A stretch of 64,000 nt of DNA from Anaeromicropila herbilytica. GTDB lineage: Bacteria; Bacillota; Clostridia; Lachnospirales; Lachnospiraceae. The position numbers were made by a program, and so were the translations under genes. Below are positions 18,448-27,845 of this stretch, in pieces. The DNA lies in contig NZ_AP024169.1 of assembly GCF_016591975.1 (NCBI RefSeq), positions 3,697,001 to 3,761,000 of the forward strand. The letters are read 5' to 3'. The stretch's first letter is position 1. Every line of letters begins with the position of its first letter. Below the pieces are notes generated by a model. That model had not been told where the DNA came from. It made no database searches and saw only the letters and a list, made by a program, of their open reading frames with translations.

Positions 18448-19773
18448 TTAGCTCTTTATAGGCATATAAATTTTAATACTAGGACATTCTGCTGGAGATA
18501 ATTTATTATCTTGTACATACCATTCTTCAATCCACTTAATTTTAGGATTTAATTGATATCCATTTAACCCGCTCCAGTTCATAGCATCACTCCATGTTCT
18601 TGGAAGTTTATTGAAATTAGTATTACAGGTTATAAAATCCCCTCCATTTAGAACTTCTTTCTTTATTCGCTTATTGTTAATAGTAACTTCATCATTTACT
18701 GTAACCATAGCAATATACCATCTCTTTATTCCTTGTCGTTTATTGTTATAATTATGATGAGCAAAAAATTTATGTTTTTCTGAGGTGTTTAATATATTAT
18801 TAGCTTTAGCCCAATTTAATAAAATATCCCATGCCTCATATGGGGCTTTTTCCTCTTCTCCAAAGACCTTACACATTACAACAGTAGTATCACTTAAAGC
18901 TTCAACTGAAAATTTACTTTTTTCACATATTGGCATATATAAATCTACAGTATAATCAAAATCTTCATTGATTCCCTCTAGATGTTCTTCTAACATTTGA
19001 TGCGAACCAAAATCATATTTACTTAGTTTTACCCACGTTTTAAATCGTTGCCATGCTTTTGGTATATCATTAACTTGAACAGTAGTTACTGCATATAACC
19101 CACCTTCTAATTCTTTTGACTTTACCCTATCATCTTCAACATTAAAATTATCGTCAATAGTAATACATACTTCATAGCCATATTCATCTAAACCTGGCTC
19201 ACAATCAGGGGTATCATATCCAAATAATCTAAATTTACTATCACCGGCAGTTAACTTATTTTTTTCCGCCCATTGAAGCAAAACTTTAAAAGCATTATAT
19301 TCAGGATTTTTACCATAATAGCTATAATATGCGACTTTCATAGGTTCTACTTTCTTTAAAACTTTAATATCAGGATATTTTTCTAGTAATTCTTTATCCT
19401 GTACTTCATAATATTTATCCAAGACACTCATCCTTTCAAAACTATACTTTACATTCATTTCTATGTACATAGAAGGATTACATCCCACAATTTGCTTAAA
19501 ACTTCTAGAAAAGGCTTCGCTACTCTCAAATCCGTATTTAATTGCAATGTTCATAATGGTACTTTTTTTAGCAATAATATCATCAATTGCAAGATTCATA
19601 CGTCTTTTTCTTATGTATTCCTTAACCGAATGCCCTGTCAATGCAAAAAACATTCTATAAAAATTTGAAAGCGACATATATGCATTCTCGGCTACAATAC
19701 TCAAATCAATGCAATTATCTAAATTACTTTCAATAAATTCAATAGAGTTTTGTATTCGGTCATAATAGTTCAT
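18448..19773 (-). CDS. AraC-family regulator with duplicated GyrI-like domain
   Basis: 441 residues, longer than the usual 280-310. AraC helix-turn-helix pair in the first 110 residues (NAYMSLSNFYRMFFALTGHS; IKYGFESSEAFSRSFKQ), then two tandem GyrI-like effector domains at about 145-285 and 290-440 (compare IKVLKKVEPMKVAYYSYYGK with VVMCKVFGEEEKAPYEAWDI). The start at 19773 has GGAGGAACCTCTT. Two ligand domains in one chain could act like the usual dimer. It lies upstream of the HD gene in cassette 7, 157 bp apart. Confidence 0.85.
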   Translation of the reverse strand: MNYYDRIQNSIEFIESNLDNCIDLSIVAENAYMSLSNFYRMFFALTGHSVKEYIRKRRMNLAIDDIIAKKSTIMNIAIKYGFESSEAFSRSFKQIVGCNPSMYIEMNVKYSFERMSVLDKYYEVQDKELLEKYPDIKVLKKVEPMKVAYYSYYGKNPEYNAFKVLLQWAEKNKLTAGDSKFRLFGYDTPDCEPGLDEYGYEVCITIDDNFNVEDDRVKSKELEGGLYAVTTVQVNDIPKAWQRFKTWVKLSKYDFGSHQMLEEHLEGINEDFDYTVDLYMPICEKSKFSVEALSDTTVVMCKVFGEEEKAPYEAWDILLNWAKANNILNTSEKHKFFAHHNYNNKRQGIKRWYIAMVTVNDEVTINNKRIKKEVLNGGDFITCNTNFNKLPRTWSDAMNWSGLNGYQLNPKIKWIEEWYVQDNKLSPAECPSIKIYMPIKS

Positions 19774-20158
19774 AAGAGGTTCCTCCATAAATTGTTAATA
19801 TCATATGATAATTCTATTATAATAAAATAAACATCTTGTTACCCGACATTTTTTCCAAAAATATCATTATATCTAATAATAACTATAAATATAGGCTATT
19901 TTAATGAATTGTAAACTTTCTTTAATAGTCTTACCTTTCTTTCATAGAGGTGATGATGAAGGCACATAGCGCATAAGGCATAATCATACAGTGTTGAACC
20001 CATTTCTAATGTTCACTTGCATCCTAATGATTTCCTTCTGGATGATGTAATAGAATCAAGAGCAACAATGGTGCCAAGAAAGTGCCAATGATAATCAATA
20101 TGGATTTTGATAAAGTTTCCAATTTATTCATTCATCGCCCAATAATTCTAGACATAAT

Positions 20159-20202
20159 AATAAGGGTATAACCACAAAAATAGATTTGATTATACCCTTA
20201 TT
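20159..20202 (-). terminator. Hairpin next to att site E
   Basis: AATAAGGGTATAA (20159-20171) pairs with TTATACCCTTATT (20190-20202). It lies 30 bp left of att site E, with T-rich sequence on both sides. Confidence 0.65.
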
Positions 20203-20232
20203 TCACTTATTTCAAGTTGTATTTGTAATATT

Positions 20233-20290
20233 AGTAAAACTCTACTTATTTATGGTACGGTTCACCGTAACGGGCGTAGGTTTTCTCAGT
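20233..20290 (-). repeat. att-like site E
   Basis: The minus strand reads GGTGAACCGTACCATAAATA then A: G-E-P-Y-H-K-stop with CAT, AAA and TAA. Left flank AGTAAAAC; the right half-site ACCGTAAC is partly diverged. It lies 16 bp beyond the acyltransferase stop. Confidence 0.9.
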
Positions 20291-20306
20291 GTTACTCTAA
20301 CAACTC

Positions 20307-21425
20307 TTAAGAGTTTGAAACAGGTTTCCAAAAATCTGGAGTTGCGGATTCATTTGGTAACATAGCGGAATATTTTTTAACACCTGTAGGATTATTTAAA
20401 TTGAAGGTTTTCCATTGATTAATATTAGGTGACCCAAAGCAAATATCCACCTCCATCTGCATAGGATCAAAAACCAGAGACCATAAGGTTCCCATACCAT
20501 CTTCGTAATGATGACAGCAAACTCCTTCAGGCATAGTAGTTGATAGTATCTTCTTAAGTTCTGCTTTACTGATCTTTGGCAATGATGCTTCAATACAAGC
20601 TTTTATAGCATTATGCCTGACAATTGAATGTTTTACTATTGGATACCCTAGCTCTTTCATGGAAGGGATATTATAATGATTAGTAGAAAACAAGTATTTA
20701 TCATTTTCTGTATTTCCCGCCATCTTTAAAGCTCTTTTTGATGCTGCAACCTCAATTAATGCAGCATCACCGTAACGATCTGCTATTATAAAATTTCTAT
20801 AGTCTGCTATTTGCATGGAATCAAATAGTTCTATAGCTTCTTTAACGGTTTTGCAATTATTCAAAATTGCTCTTACAACCACCGGAAATACAAAACCTTC
20901 TTCAGTGTATTCCGGATTAATAACCCCTGCCGACGTCGTTATACATAATCCATGTTCATTCATTCCGTCAAACCGGCCAAAAACTTGACATCCAAAACCT
21001 ATTTGATTGTACTGTCCCTTTATTCGTGATTCAATAAGTAGGGGCTTCTCGTTCCAGTGAAAATCATAATTTCTTCCTAAATATATTTGACTGTTTTCAG
21101 ATATAGAAGGAGTTAATACAATATGGCTGCAGTTACTCAATCTATTTTGTAGAAATGCGAAATAGTAAACCACATCCTCAGCATTAGCTCCAATGGCATC
21201 AGCAAAACCTGTAATTTCATCATTGGTACCAGGACAGAATTTATCATACAAATCCATTACCCTGGTCAACTGATGCTTCGAAATCTTACTCCCCCCCATG
21301 AAAGGTGATGTCATTGCCGTGATAAATGTTTTGTCATCTTTGAGCATATTGCCAAGCTGCTTACCTGCTTCATACGCAGTACCTTCTACTACACAATGTT
21401 TGAACTCCATGACCTTACTTTTCAT
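20307..21425 (-). CDS. C45-type autoproteolytic acyltransferase/amidohydrolase
   Basis: 372 residues. It has the Ntn-hydrolase signature of the acyl-CoA:6-aminopenicillanate acyltransferase (peptidase C45) family: probable nucleophile Cys99 in RLSNCSHIVLT, LGRNYDFHW near 116, and FGRFDGMNEHGLCITTSAG near 165. Family members cleave or transfer amide-linked acyl groups after self-processing before the Cys. The natural substrate is unknown; self-resistance or degradation of acylated compounds is possible. No signal peptide. A paralogue lies in the chromosome at 36945-38093. It is divergent from an AraC gene 172 bp away. Confidence 0.8.
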   Translation of the reverse strand: MKSKVMEFKHCVVEGTAYEAGKQLGNMLKDDKTFITAMTSPFMGGSKISKHQLTRVMDLYDKFCPGTNDEITGFADAIGANAEDVVYYFAFLQNRLSNCSHIVLTPSISENSQIYLGRNYDFHWNEKPLLIESRIKGQYNQIGFGCQVFGRFDGMNEHGLCITTSAGVINPEYTEEGFVFPVVVRAILNNCKTVKEAIELFDSMQIADYRNFIIADRYGDAALIEVAASKRALKMAGNTENDKYLFSTNHYNIPSMKELGYPIVKHSIVRHNAIKACIEASLPKISKAELKKILSTTMPEGVCCHHYEDGMGTLWSLVFDPMQMEVDICFGSPNINQWKTFNLNNPTGVKKYSAMLPNESATPDFWKPVSNS

Positions 21426-21597
21426 ATCATTACCTCCAATTTCCTTTAGTTAAATACAGGTTGTCTCTCTTCTTGATGTTTAACTATAACCATAGTATAA
21501 TAAAACTGCAAATTTTATTTTGATGTTTTTTACCAAACTTATTCCACATCACTTTAGTATCCTACCATTTCTTATATCAGCATTGGAGGTTTTAAAT

Positions 21598-22452
21598 ATG
21601 AATTATTATGACAACATTCAGAGAGCTATTGACTATATTGAGTTAAATTTGAAAGAAGATATCGATGTATTGTTAGTCATTCAAATGTCACATTTCTCAA
21701 TTACACACTTTTATAGGATTTTTCAGGCGATGGTGGGGGATTCTGTTAAGAGCTATATTCAAAAGAGAAGGCTGAGCAATATCGCTACTGAACTTGTTAA
21801 CTCCAATAAACGCTTAATCGATGTAGCCTTTGAATATGGATATAACTCACAAGAAGTATTTACCAGAGCATTTAATAAAGCATTTAACATTACCCCTGGA
21901 AAATACCGTACGCAAAAAAGCAAAGTTGTTTTATATAAAAAAATAAATGTCTATGAAAGAATGCTTGCCAATCAAGGCAGAATTATTTATATAGAACCTC
22001 AAATCATTCTGGATAAAGAGTTTAAACTCATCGGAATGAAGGAAACAGTTAAACCCGGATCTGAAAGGATTAAAAATCTATGGGATAGTTTCACTTCCAA
22101 AAAATCAGAGATAAAAAATATTCTTACACAGGATACGGTACTTGGCATATGTGAGTATATGCCTAACATAACAGATGAGAGCGAGTTTTCATACTTTGCA
22201 GGTGTCGAAGTGAAGGATTTTTCTGATATCCCTAAAGGAATGTTGATTAAAATCATTCCGAATTCGAAATATGCTGTATTCACTCATAAAGGTTCATTAT
22301 CCAAACTAAAAGATACTTATAACTTTATATACGGTGTTTGGCTGCCTCAATCCGGGTACGAGTTGGCAGAATTAGATACAATAGAATTATATGACAGCAG
22401 ATCAAATGCTGCTGATTCTGAATTTGACATTCACATACCTCTAAAATATTGA
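21598..22452 (+). CDS. AraC-family regulator with GyrI-like domain
   Basis: 284 residues. Two AraC helix-turn-helix motifs in the first 105 residues (MSHFSITHFYRIFQAMVGDS; VAFEYGYNSQEVFTRAFNKA), then a GyrI-like effector domain (LDKEFKLIGMKETVKPGSER onward). The start at ATG 21598 is chosen for its GGAGG at 8 bases; the longer frame has none. It is transcribed away from the C45 acyltransferase, and shared upstream DNA suggests it controls that enzyme. It is a close relative of the chromosomal regulator at 35491-36444. Confidence 0.88.
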   Translation: MNYYDNIQRAIDYIELNLKEDIDVLLVIQMSHFSITHFYRIFQAMVGDSVKSYIQKRRLSNIATELVNSNKRLIDVAFEYGYNSQEVFTRAFNKAFNITPGKYRTQKSKVVLYKKINVYERMLANQGRIIYIEPQIILDKEFKLIGMKETVKPGSERIKNLWDSFTSKKSEIKNILTQDTVLGICEYMPNITDESEFSYFAGVEVKDFSDIPKGMLIKIIPNSKYAVFTHKGSLSKLKDTYNFIYGVWLPQSGYELAELDTIELYDSRSNAADSEFDIHIPLKY

Positions 22453-22582
22453 TAGTATTCCGGTTATGAACATTTTAGACCCCTTATAGTTTTCCTATTG
22501 TGCATAAGTATTTTTTAATTTAGGATTTGACACGACATACAACAGCATTATCTCCCTTAAAGCCAGTGATACCAACAGTTTT

Positions 22583-22643
22583 AGAAAAAGTCTATGTCAC
22601 TTGTGGTACGGTTCTCCGTATCACTTCCAAGTGAGATTTTACT
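22583..22643 (-). repeat. att-like site F
   Basis: The minus strand reads GGAGAACCGTACCACAAGTG then A: G-E-P-Y-H-K-stop with TGA. Both outer arms are present (AGAAAAAGT on the left, GATTTTACT on the right). It lies 52 bp beyond the HAD gene stop. Confidence 0.9.
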
Positions 22644-22695
22644 TATAATTACAGTTCTTCTATATCTGCTATATAACTTAAGATTCTTAGCTGAA

Positions 22696-23367
22696 CTAAC
22701 TTGCGCTGTCATGCACTATAATATCAAGTATATCTTTTATACTGTCAGCAAAATATGTTGGATTAACATCTTTTAATTCCTCATAACTTCCATATCCATA
22801 CGTAACAGCAATTGTATCTATGCCATTTTTGTTTCCACCGATTACATCATGTTTTCTGTCTCCTATCATAACTGCCTTATTTAAATCTTCAATTCCAAGT
22901 TCAGAAAAAGCATATTGAATTACTTCCGCTTTATATGTTCTTGTTCCATCAAGATTACTTCCCACCACCAAATCAAAATAATTTTCTAAATTAAAATATT
23001 CCAATATTTTTTTTGCAAAAACAGTTGGTTTAGATGTAGCAACTATTAAAACCTTATCTTTTTTCTTTAACTCTTCTAATAATATTGGTATTTGTGGATA
23101 TACTTCATTTTCAAAGATCCCTTGTTCACCGAAATACTCCCTATAATATTCTATAGCTTGCCTAGCTTCTTCATCAGTAAATGAATAAAATTCTTTAAAG
23201 GACTCTCCTAATGGTGGGCCTATAAACGATTCTAATTCTTCTAAATTATCTACTTTTATATCATATTTAGCTAATGCATACTGGACTGATTTTGTAATTC
23301 CAACCTTTGGATCAGTTAAAGTACCGTCTAAATCAAATAATATAAATTCATATTTTTTCTTTTTCAA
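22696..23367 (-). CDS. HAD-superfamily phosphatase (phosphoglycolate-phosphatase-like)
   Basis: 223 residues with all HAD motifs: FDLDGTLTDP (nucleophile Asp), VATSKPTVFAKKIL (motif II Ser/Thr), and MIGDRKHDVIGGNKNGIDTI (motifs III/IV). The cap FIGPPLGESFKEFYSF is of the Gph/PpaX type. The likely substrate is a small phosphomonoester. TTG start behind GAGGGGGAAG. It is the last gene of cassette 5. Confidence 0.87.
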   Translation of the reverse strand: MKKKKYEFILFDLDGTLTDPKVGITKSVQYALAKYDIKVDNLEELESFIGPPLGESFKEFYSFTDEEARQAIEYYREYFGEQGIFENEVYPQIPILLEELKKKDKVLIVATSKPTVFAKKILEYFNLENYFDLVVGSNLDGTRTYKAEVIQYAFSELGIEDLNKAVMIGDRKHDVIGGNKNGIDTIAVTYGYGSYEELKDVNPTYFADSIKDILDIIVHDSAS

Positions 23368-23436
23368 ATTACTTCCCCCTCGTCTTCATAATGATTTAAT
23401 TCAGTAGTTATCTACAGATTTAGGAGAGTTTTTGTA

Positions 23437-24366
23437 TTATTTTCTTTTCACTGGAACCCACATTCTAAATCCAGAAGGAACTCCTCCACTTAAAAACCAA
23501 TCTTCATTAAAAACATGTTCTTCATAAAAAATCCCTTTCCCACAATCAAACTCATAGGTATCTGTATTTTTTACGAAATCTACAAAAGCTTGACTTGCTT
23601 GAATCATACATAAAGCCATATCTAAAAATCCATTATCATCATAAGCGTTTAAGGCAACGTCACTTACAAGGTATAATCCATTAGGTCCATTTTCTACACT
23701 TTTTCCAAAAAAATCTTTTGTATTTGCTTCTTCCTCTAACAAGAACATCATAGCTTTATATGGATGCTTAACATGTTCACTTGCATCCTCATGATTTCCT
23801 TCTGGATGATGTCCTATGGGAGCGACTCCAACATACTTCCTTGCCGTTTTATCCTTTAAATTCTCATTTGCCCACTTTCTCAATTGATTCCAAGCTACCT
23901 CTTCTGCATCAAAACAATCCTCATCAAACGATACTACATGAGAATTTTTTATTTCTCTAACATAAACAAATGGTTTTTCATTCACTTCAAAACGCCCCTC
24001 TCTCATCGATTCTTTAATATTCAGAGGAGAAATTGATGTATATTTATTTCCTAATTTAATCTCTTTTGGTGTTTTTCCAAACTCAGCCTTACAAGCTCTG
24101 GTAAATGATGATTGATTATCATATCCATAGAGATATGCAATCTCTAAAATACTCATATTCGAATTCACAAGTTTTTGCGCCGCATACTTTAGTTTCAATC
24201 TTCTAATATAGTCTTGTAAACTCATATCAAATAGAAACAAGAAAAATCGTTGAAAATTAGTTTTCGACATGCTAGCCATCCGATATAAGTTATCGAAATC
24301 GATCTCTTCTTCCACATTTTCATTTATGTATTTTAGACATTTTTGAAATTCTTCGAAATAAGCCAT
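23437..24366 (-). CDS. AraC-family regulator with GyrI-like domain
   Basis: 309 residues. Helix-turn-helix pair in the first 105 residues (MASMSKTNFQRFFLFLFDMS; LYGYDNQSSFTRACKAEFGK), then an effector domain (EVNEKPFVYVREIKNSHVVS to the C-terminus). It starts at ATG 24366, preceded by GGAGGAAAG. It lies between a GNAT acetyltransferase upstream and a HAD phosphatase downstream on the same strand, with gaps of 113 and 69 bp. A 39-bp relic of a similar gene lies at 20010. Confidence 0.87.
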   Translation of the reverse strand: MAYFEEFQKCLKYINENVEEEIDFDNLYRMASMSKTNFQRFFLFLFDMSLQDYIRRLKLKYAAQKLVNSNMSILEIAYLYGYDNQSSFTRACKAEFGKTPKEIKLGNKYTSISPLNIKESMREGRFEVNEKPFVYVREIKNSHVVSFDEDCFDAEEVAWNQLRKWANENLKDKTARKYVGVAPIGHHPEGNHEDASEHVKHPYKAMMFLLEEEANTKDFFGKSVENGPNGLYLVSDVALNAYDDNGFLDMALCMIQASQAFVDFVKNTDTYEFDCGKGIFYEEHVFNEDWFLSGGVPSGFRMWVPVKRK

Positions 24367-24479
24367 CTTTCTTCCTCCAACATAAAATGTATCATAAAAA
24401 ACGCTTTTAATCTTTAGCTGTAGACCCCAACTGATGTATATTCTATTCACTACTCAGGTACATATATACAAGAAAAAAT

Positions 24480-25046
24480 TTATTCTGAAGTGTCAGACTT
24501 CAATAAAGAATATAATATCAGATCAACAACACCTTGACCTTTCCAAACACATCCTTGCCTGATTATTCCCTCTTTAACAAAATTATTTCTTTGCAATACA
24601 TTCTGCGATTTAATATTTTCTGGCATAACAAAGGCTTGTATGCGATTAATGCCAATATCATTAAAGAAATAATCTGTCATTGCCTTTACAGTTTTTGTAG
24701 CGATTCCTTTACCCCAAAATCTGTCATTGAGTCTGTAACCTATTGTTATCATGTTAATATCATGAGAGTAGTCAAATATTTCAGCTACACCAACAATATT
24801 GTTAGGCTCACTATTTAGGCAGATACCAAGAAATATCTCTTTTCTTTTATTAAAATCTCTTTCAAAATGTCCGATCATATTAGCAACAGTATCTTTATTC
24901 TTTTTAAGCTTTACTGGAGAGTATTGAAAAAGCTTTTCATTGCTATATATTTCGAAAAGGCTATCAAGGTCAGATATTTCAATTTTTCTTAATGTTATTT
25001 CATCTGCTACAATATGTGGAAATTGTTCATATGGATTTTTGCTCAT
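24480..25046 (-). CDS. GNAT-family N-acetyltransferase (RimJ/RimL-like)
   Basis: 188 residues. It shows the acetyl-CoA-binding region IGYRLNDRFWGKGIATKTVK and the C-terminal signature RIQAFVMPENIKSQNVLQRN followed by NFVKEGIIRQG, typical of RimJ/RimL-type enzymes that acetylate protein N-termini or small amines. The substrate is unknown. The start at 25046 is preferred because GAGGAG lies 10 bases upstream; earlier in-frame ATGs are too close to it. It is the first gene of cassette 5. Confidence 0.87.
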   Translation of the reverse strand: MSKNPYEQFPHIVADEITLRKIEISDLDSLFEIYSNEKLFQYSPVKLKKNKDTVANMIGHFERDFNKRKEIFLGICLNSEPNNIVGVAEIFDYSHDINMITIGYRLNDRFWGKGIATKTVKAMTDYFFNDIGINRIQAFVMPENIKSQNVLQRNNFVKEGIIRQGCVWKGQGVVDLILYSLLKSDTSE

Positions 25047-25453
25047 AACTATCATACTCCTCTCGTACAAAATATATCATTTAAAATCCGGCTATACATT
25101 GTCCTGCTTTATTAGAATACTACTCATATATTTTTCTTACACTGGATATAACAATCTGTTTAAATGTGTTATTCTCTTTCCAATATTTTTGCCACCCTTG
25201 CTGTATACCATAGGGATATATCATATTTCATTTGTGGTTTCTTCGATTAATAATTATTGTATATAATTATATCTCATATAAATTATTTGGTAAATAATTC
25301 TAACAAAAAAATTTCTCAACCACATTATAACTTATGGCAGAGGAACTTTATATTCTACGTATTATCTCATATTTTCAATTATCCGATTTTAGTAAAAACG
25401 CCCCTATACATAGGATACGGTTCACCGTATCATACTCAAGTGATAATACTTTT
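25047..25453. other. Intergenic: second copy of the 235-bp block and att site G
   Basis: Bases 25217-25450 are the second copy of the block at 752-985, including its hairpin (TTTCTC / GAGGAA) and the attachment site. The remaining 170 bp hold the promoter side of the GNAT gene. No gene was found. Confidence 0.7.
25391..25450 (-). repeat. att-like site G
   Basis: AGTAAAAACGCCCCT, then GGATACGGTTCACCGTATCA. The GEPY codons remain, but HK-stop is changed (CCT ATG). The right outer arm is diverged. The unknown gene stop lies 4 bp away. Confidence 0.78.
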
Positions 25454-26191
25454 TTATTGATTATTTACTTTAAAATATTCATTAGCATGTATCAAAGCAA
25501 AATCTGTATATAAATTATAGATTTCATACCACTCATAACCTCTTAAATAATCATAATCTTCTGCTTTAGTTTGAAATGTCATACTTATTGTTTGTTCTAA
25601 AGGTTTCACATTTAATAATGAATATATTACTGTAATATTAAAATTTTTAAACTTATGTGCTAATATATTTGATGGATGTTCTTCATCAAAATGAAAATCT
25701 GTATCTGACTTACTTACTACAATCATATATTTTAATTGATTCGACAATTGCTCAAAGTTATCGTATAAATATTTTATAATATCATTTTCCTTTTTCTTAA
25801 GATTAAACTGCTCTTTTCTTAAATCTCCTGATATTCTAAATATTATTGGTACATATTTATTATCTCTTTTCATTCCTGGTGTTACTTGTACCATAGTTGT
25901 ATCCTTTAATTCATCATTTTCATAAGCAATAGTTCTTTTTATAGTATTATTTTCATCATTACTCTTATTTGCATGAACAGTTATATGAGAAGACCCATCA
26001 ATTAAATTTCCTTCTTTAACTTTTTGTGAATCAAATAATTCTTTAAATTCATCAACATCTTTTCCTACAATACATGATTTAATTCCACCATTAAAAGTTA
26101 TATTCAATTCTGTATTTCCCTTTACTTCCTTTATCCTAAATAGTTCTTTATCAATATTATTTACTTTTACACAAAATTTTACTTCAGACAT
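25454..26191 (-). CDS. Unknown protein, sole gene of cassette 4
   Basis: 245 residues, strongly AT-rich, with AGGAGGTAAAT before the ATG. No motif or family was recognised. The sequence is mixed alpha/beta (VKVNNIDKELFRIKEVKGNT; FRISGDLRKEQFNLKKKEND; YMIVVSKSDTDFHFDEE) and has no membrane segment or signal peptide. It is alone between att sites G and H, only 4 bp from G, so this is the smallest complete cassette in the array (about 1.1 kb). A role in phage defence or stress is possible only by context. Confidence 0.7.
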   Translation of the reverse strand: MSEVKFCVKVNNIDKELFRIKEVKGNTELNITFNGGIKSCIVGKDVDEFKELFDSQKVKEGNLIDGSSHITVHANKSNDENNTIKRTIAYENDELKDTTMVQVTPGMKRDNKYVPIIFRISGDLRKEQFNLKKKENDIIKYLYDNFEQLSNQLKYMIVVSKSDTDFHFDEEHPSNILAHKFKNFNITVIYSLLNVKPLEQTISMTFQTKAEDYDYLRGYEWYEIYNLYTDFALIHANEYFKVNNQ

Positions 26192-26528
26192 ATTTACCTC
26201 CTAGTAATATAAAAATATTATTTATATATTACTACCATCTTTTGCATTAATCTATCTTTTATTATAACTTCATATACATATTCTTATATTTATAGGATTT
26301 AAAATCAACCTTTTTCTAGAACTAAAAGAAGAAGGAGAACCTCCTCCATCTGGGCTTGGCTCTCCTCCATTACTTAGTTAACTTATTAAGTTATCATTTA
26401 TATTAAGTTCTATTGATTCAATCTCTTTTTCTTTATTTTATAGTGCTTTTTGAGAATAGCATATACAACATTTTCTTTTATACTTTCTTCATATATAACT
26501 TAATATCTATATTATATTCTTTAATTTT

Positions 26529-26588
26529 ACACACTATCCTTTATTTATGGTACGGTTCACCATATCATATGTATAGGGGCGTTTTACT
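26529..26588 (-). repeat. att-like site H
   Basis: The minus strand reads GGTGAACCGTACCATAAATA then A: G-E-P-Y-H-K-stop. The right outer arm AGGGGCGTTTTACT is intact; the left outer arm has decayed. It lies 127 bp beyond the stop of the anchored protein gene. Confidence 0.9.
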
Positions 26589-26655
26589 ATAGTATTATTT
26601 TGGATTAAATTCATCAAATAATTCCTTCATGAAAATTAACAATCTAAGTTACAAC

Positions 26656-26689
26656 TAAAAAGCACCCTACGATTATATGATAGGGCGCC
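26656..26689 (-). terminator. Terminator of the anchored-protein gene
   Basis: On the minus strand GGCGCCCTA pairs with TAGGGTGCT (one mismatch) and TTTTTAG follows. It lies 26 bp past the stop codon. Confidence 0.8.
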
Positions 26690-26714
26690 AATTAATAACT
26701 CTACAGCCTTCCGT

Positions 26715-27425
26715 CTATTTAAAGTTGTCATTGGTCGAGAGTGGATTACTCTCCATGATTTTCTCAACCTCCTCATACCCAGTTGGATATGCAAAATTAT
26801 AACGTGCTGGAAGAGCAAAGACGTATTTTGAGTTACTTCCAAGCTTGGATGGTCCGATAGGAGCGGCTCCTAAAGCTATTTCTTCTTTCACAACCTGATT
26901 CCATTGTTTTAAGGAAAATACCATGATTGGTATATCCTGATAGGGGTCTGCTTTTGTCCATCTCGGATGTCTAAGAATAATCTCCTTACCAGATTCCACC
27001 ACTTTTCCTGTATCATCTCCTGATATGGCTGTACCCTGCCAATCTTCTGTTAGTACGGAGTAGCCTTCCCAGCTTGCCGGAAGTGTAAAATCAAAACCAT
27101 ATTTCGTATTACTGTATATAATATTAGTTTTCACTTGCGTTGTATTTGGTGATGCTTGTGCCGTATTGTCGCTTATCTTTGAAGGATTTGAAGTGGTAGT
27201 TGCTGTATTTGAATTACCGCTTTCCTTATTTACATTACCATTAGAAGTATCATTGCTATCGACTGGAGTTTCAATATTATTTGATGTACCAATGCCTTTC
27301 GCACTATCTTTTGTATTTGCATTCCTTGTGGTATATACACCCAGCTTATATGCTGTGATACATAAAATTACAGTAGTAATTACGGATAGGAATATAATCC
27401 ATATCGTTTTACGTTTTTCATTCAT
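26715..27425 (-). CDS. Membrane-anchored protein with Ser/Thr/Asn linker
   Basis: 236 residues. An N-terminal transmembrane helix (IWIIFLSVITTVILCITAY, about residues 7-26) is followed by a disordered linker rich in N, T, S and G (residues 35-95). A C-terminal domain with YGFDFTLPASWEGYSVLTED follows. A Phe-Leu-Pro-x-x-Trp motif of this sort is common in surface lipoproteins and anti-sigma-type proteins of Firmicutes. The function is unknown. The start at 27425 (MNEKRK) is chosen over an upstream TTG because AAGGA is at a better distance. Confidence 0.65.
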   Translation of the reverse strand: MNEKRKTIWIIFLSVITTVILCITAYKLGVYTTRNANTKDSAKGIGTSNNIETPVDSNDTSNGNVNKESGNSNTATTTSNPSKISDNTAQASPNTTQVKTNIIYSNTKYGFDFTLPASWEGYSVLTEDWQGTAISGDDTGKVVESGKEIILRHPRWTKADPYQDIPIMVFSLKQWNQVVKEEIALGAAPIGPSKLGSNSKYVFALPARYNFAYPTGYEEVEKIMESNPLSTNDNFK

Positions 27426-27845
27426 GATTGGCAAAATCCTTTCTATCAAACTCAATTAATCTTGGCATTCTCATTTATAGTATTCTTGTTTATATGTCAA
27501 TTTATACCATTCAATATTTTTATTATAACTGCTTAATTTACTATAATTTTAATTAATTTTAGATTACCACAAAATCCCTGAAAAATAAATGAAATATTGC
27601 GGTTATTAACAAGCAATGATATTCTTGGCGTAAAAAGCAATTTTTAAATTAATTACTTAATTGATTTCTAATACTTTTTAGTTATGATAAAATGTCAAAA
27701 AAATAGTAGCCCCACTCATAATTGGATGCTACTATTTTTTAAATCATATTAAATTATAGTAATGCCAGTTATCTATGAAACTAGAATTGTATACTATAGG
27801 GTGTTTGCAGCACCCTATTTTTATTTTCTGCATTTCATATTATAC
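27426..27845. other. Intergenic with two hairpins
   Basis: It holds a bidirectional terminator (27697-27741) and a second hairpin, TAGGGTG (27797-27803) with CACCCTA (27811-27817), followed on the plus strand by TTTTTATTTT. No gene was found. Confidence 0.55.
27697..27741. terminator. Bidirectional terminator
   Basis: AAAAAATAGTAGC (27698-27710) pairs with GCTACTATTTTTT (27728-27740). It has poly-A on one side and poly-T on the other, and lies downstream of the leftward AraC gene. Confidence 0.75.

Larger units (their letters stand above)
19774..20306. other. Intergenic with AraC-gene relic and att site E
   Basis: Bases 20010-20048 match 23774-23812, which lies inside the AraC gene of cassette 5, with one mismatch in 39. 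This is a fragment of a related regulator left in non-coding DNA. Further right are a terminator-like hairpin (20159-20202) and att site E. No intact gene was found. Confidence 0.6.
26192..26714. other. Intergenic, AT-rich, with att site H and terminator
   Basis: The first 330 bp are very AT-rich and hold the promoter side of the leftward unknown gene. Then come att site H (26529-26588) and the terminator of the next gene (26656-26689). No further gene was recognised. Confidence 0.5.
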
